64,000 nt of DNA from Aquibacillus sediminis (GTDB lineage: Bacteria; Bacillota; Bacilli; Bacillales; Amphibacillaceae): assembly GCF_005870085.1 (NCBI RefSeq), contig NZ_SZNM01000014.1, forward strand, positions 1 through 64,000. Direction: 5' to 3'. This document shows positions 62,502 to 64,000 of the stretch, in pieces; position 1 is the first letter of the stretch, and every line of letters starts with the position of its first letter. The notes beneath the pieces were generated by a model. That model was not told where the DNA came from. It saw nothing but the letters and a program-made list of their open reading frames with translations, and made no database searches. The position numbers were made by a program, and so were the translations under genes.

Positions 62502-64000
62502 TTAAGCTTGTTTGTCTAACTGCTTCTTCAGTGCTGCTTTCTGTATTTTTCCACTAGCTGTTACAGGAAACTCATCAACAAAGATAATTCTTGATGGGAC
62601 CTTGTATTTTGCTAAATGTTCCGCAATAAAGTTCTTCATTTCCTCTTCTGTCAAGGTTGCCCCTTCTACTAGTTTCACCGCTGCAATGGAAATTTCACCT
62701 AATACCTGATCAGGCTCTCCAAAGACAGCAACTTCCGATACTGCTTGATGTAACTTGAGTACTGTTTCAATTTCCTGTGGGTAAATATTAAATCCACCTC
62801 GAATGATTAATTCCTTTTCCCTGCCAACGAAATACAGGTTTAATTGATCATCTAGCTTTCCAAGATCACCAGTATAATAGAAACCATCCTCATCTAATAC
62901 CTTAGCAGTCTCCTCTGGTAGCTTATAATACCCCTTCATATTCCCGACACTATGAACGGCTATTTCACCAACAAACCCAATTGGCACCGGTGTACGACTT
63001 TGATCTACGATTTTCACCTTTACCCCGTCAATTGGCTTGCCAAGTGATTCTAAAATTGCTTGTTCCTCCCCTTTATCATCCGATAACGTTAGAGAACCCG
63101 TTTCAGATGTTCCAAAAGATTGGAGTAAATTGAACCCTAATTCCTCGCGTACCCGTTTCATCTGACTAGAGGTGATTGGTGCTCCACCAGTAACGCCAAC
63201 TCTTAAGGTGGATAAATCGTAATTTTCAGGGTTACCTTGTTCTAATTCTTTAAGAAACATGGTCGGCACCCCTTGATGAACGGTCACTTTCTCTTGTTCA
63301 ATAAGTTCGAGTATTTTTTGAGGATGAAATCTTTCCATTAAAATCATTCTTCCACCAGAAGCTAATGCTGCCATCAAATTGCAGACAATCCCAAAAATAT
63401 GGAAGATTGGTGCAGGAGTTACAAAGACGTCTTGTTCCGTTATTTTCATCTCTTGTACCAATGTATTGGCCGAATGAACAACACTTCGATGTGTCGTCAT
63501 CACACCTTTTGGCAATCCTGTCGTACCAGATGTATATAGAATACAATATAAATCTTCATCCACATTCAGAGAGGGGATGACAGGGTCGGTAGGGGTGGCA
63601 TTGTCGACTAATTGCTGAAATGATAGTAAATCATCTTGATCAAATCTTACCGATATAATCGTGTCAACGATCGAAGCTGCCAAGTCGATTCCAACATTGG
63701 TTGAAAAAGTATCTTTAATAAATAACACTTTCGGTTCCGAGTTCTTTAAGATATACTCGATTTCTTTGGAACGATACATTGGGTTAAAAGGAACAAGGAT
63801 TGCACCGATTTTGGCACTAGCAAAGAAAATCATGACGTTTTCATACCAGTTTGGCAAACAAACCCCAATTTTATCTCCCTTTTTCACCCCTAGATTCTGG
63901 AGGCCAGTGACTAGCTTATTGACCTCTTGATTGAATTCCTTATACGTTAGTCTTGTTTGTAGATCATAGAGGAACTCCTGATCACCAAATGCTTCCACTT
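62502..64000 (-). CDS. AMP-dependent aryl/acyl-CoA ligase, 5' end beyond the window
   Basis: About 499 residues are visible, open to the right edge. The adenylate-forming motif LYTSGTTGLPKGVMTTH, YYTGDLGKLDDQLNLYF, the hinge GREKELIIRGGFNIYPQEIE and the catalytic Lys in TASGKIQKAALKK are all intact. About 20-40 N-terminal residues are expected outside. It activates a carboxylic acid as its CoA thioester. Next to gentisate genes it may form salicyl-CoA or a hydroxycinnamoyl-CoA; neither is proven. Confidence 0.88.
   Translation of the reverse strand, partial: VEAFGDQEFLYDLQTRLTYKEFNQEVNKLVTGLQNLGVKKGDKIGVCLPNWYENVMIFFASAKIGAILVPFNPMYRSKEIEYILKNSEPKVLFIKDTFSTNVGIDLAASIVDTIISVRFDQDDLLSFQQLVDNATPTDPVIPSLNVDEDLYCILYTSGTTGLPKGVMTTHRSVVHSANTLVQEMKITEQDVFVTPAPIFHIFGIVCNLMAALASGGRMILMERFHPQKILELIEQEKVTVHQGVPTMFLKELEQGNPENYDLSTLRVGVTGGAPITSSQMKRVREELGFNLLQSFGTSETGSLTLSDDKGEEQAILESLGKPIDGVKVKIVDQSRTPVPIGFVGEIAVHSVGNMKGYYKLPEETAKVLDEDGFYYTGDLGKLDDQLNLYFVGREKELIIRGGFNIYPQEIETVLKLHQAVSEVAVFGEPDQVLGEISIAAVKLVEGATLTEEEMKNFIAEHLAKYKVPSRIIFVDEFPVTASGKIQKAALKKQLDKQA

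Noticed and set aside
1-64000. tRNA, rRNA, CRISPR arrays or prophage modules
   Set aside because: None seen on reading both strands; no cloverleaf with a conserved T-loop, no regularly spaced direct repeats, no phage structural genes.

Overview
The window reads as a chromosomal segment of a low-GC, endospore-forming member of the Bacillaceae, in the Oceanobacillus/Virgibacillus/Bacillus sphere. Evidence: strong GGAGG ribosome sites, frequent GTG/TTG starts, two SpoVIF-like sporulation genes with a SigK-type promoter, CcpA cre sites, a BirA operator before bioY, and GC-rich intergenic repeats of Bacillaceae type. The genus is an inference. Almost all of the content is accessory catabolism.

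Layout. (1) 1-1.1 kb: a 5'-truncated NCS1 permease beside a divergent partial gene. (2) 1.2-12.4 kb: an amine-oxidation island with aldehyde dehydrogenase, MoaF-like protein, small membrane protein, class II HDAC-like deacetylase, copper amine oxidase, flavin monoamine oxidase, cupin, DMT exporter and two paralogous LuxR-type regulators. Two near-identical palindromes precede the aldehyde dehydrogenase and moaF-like genes. (3) 12.8-19.1 kb: acidic lipoprotein, ilvD, two related GC-rich repeats, a GntR regulator, a homocysteine methyltransferase, a PAP2 gene broken by an in-frame TGA, and a small membrane protein. (4) 19.6-28.8 kb: a tricarboxylate island with a CitS/CitT-type two-component system, tctCBA, an SLC13 permease, prpB and prpD. 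(5) 29-34.6 kb: two spoVIF-like genes, an OFA-family MFS transporter, repeats, a PNPOx-like protein, bioY and a CHY zinc-finger gene. (6) 34.7-39.3 kb: LysR gene divergent from a second methylcitrate set (citrate synthase, prpD, prpB). (7) 39.4-51.1 kb: a DinB/YfiT pseudogene, an MFS gene and a ten-gene phenol/catechol meta-cleavage operon. (8) 51.5-64 kb: the likely phenol regulator, an MFS transporter, a TRAP transporter, and a gentisate-type module with an acyl-CoA ligase.

How it fits together. Amines become aldehydes and then acids. Phenol is hydroxylated to catechol by an HpaB/HpaC-type pair that has an FAD-synthetase-like gene in the same operon; meta-cleavage then gives pyruvate and acetyl-CoA. 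Aromatic acids imported by the TRAP system could pass through CoA ligation, hydroxylation and gentisate cleavage. Two prpBD sets handle methylcitrate-like tricarboxylates; one has its own citrate synthase, the other has transporters and a sensor kinase instead.

The most interesting points are: a phenol regulator that joins a DmpR/MopR-type sensor (zinc ligands and ligand-pocket tryptophan conserved) to a PucR output rather than a sigma-54 AAA+ domain; the transporter-linked prpBD locus; the amine island that couples a deacetylase to two unrelated oxidases; and several dispersed palindromic repeat families, one of which encodes the C-terminus of a membrane protein.
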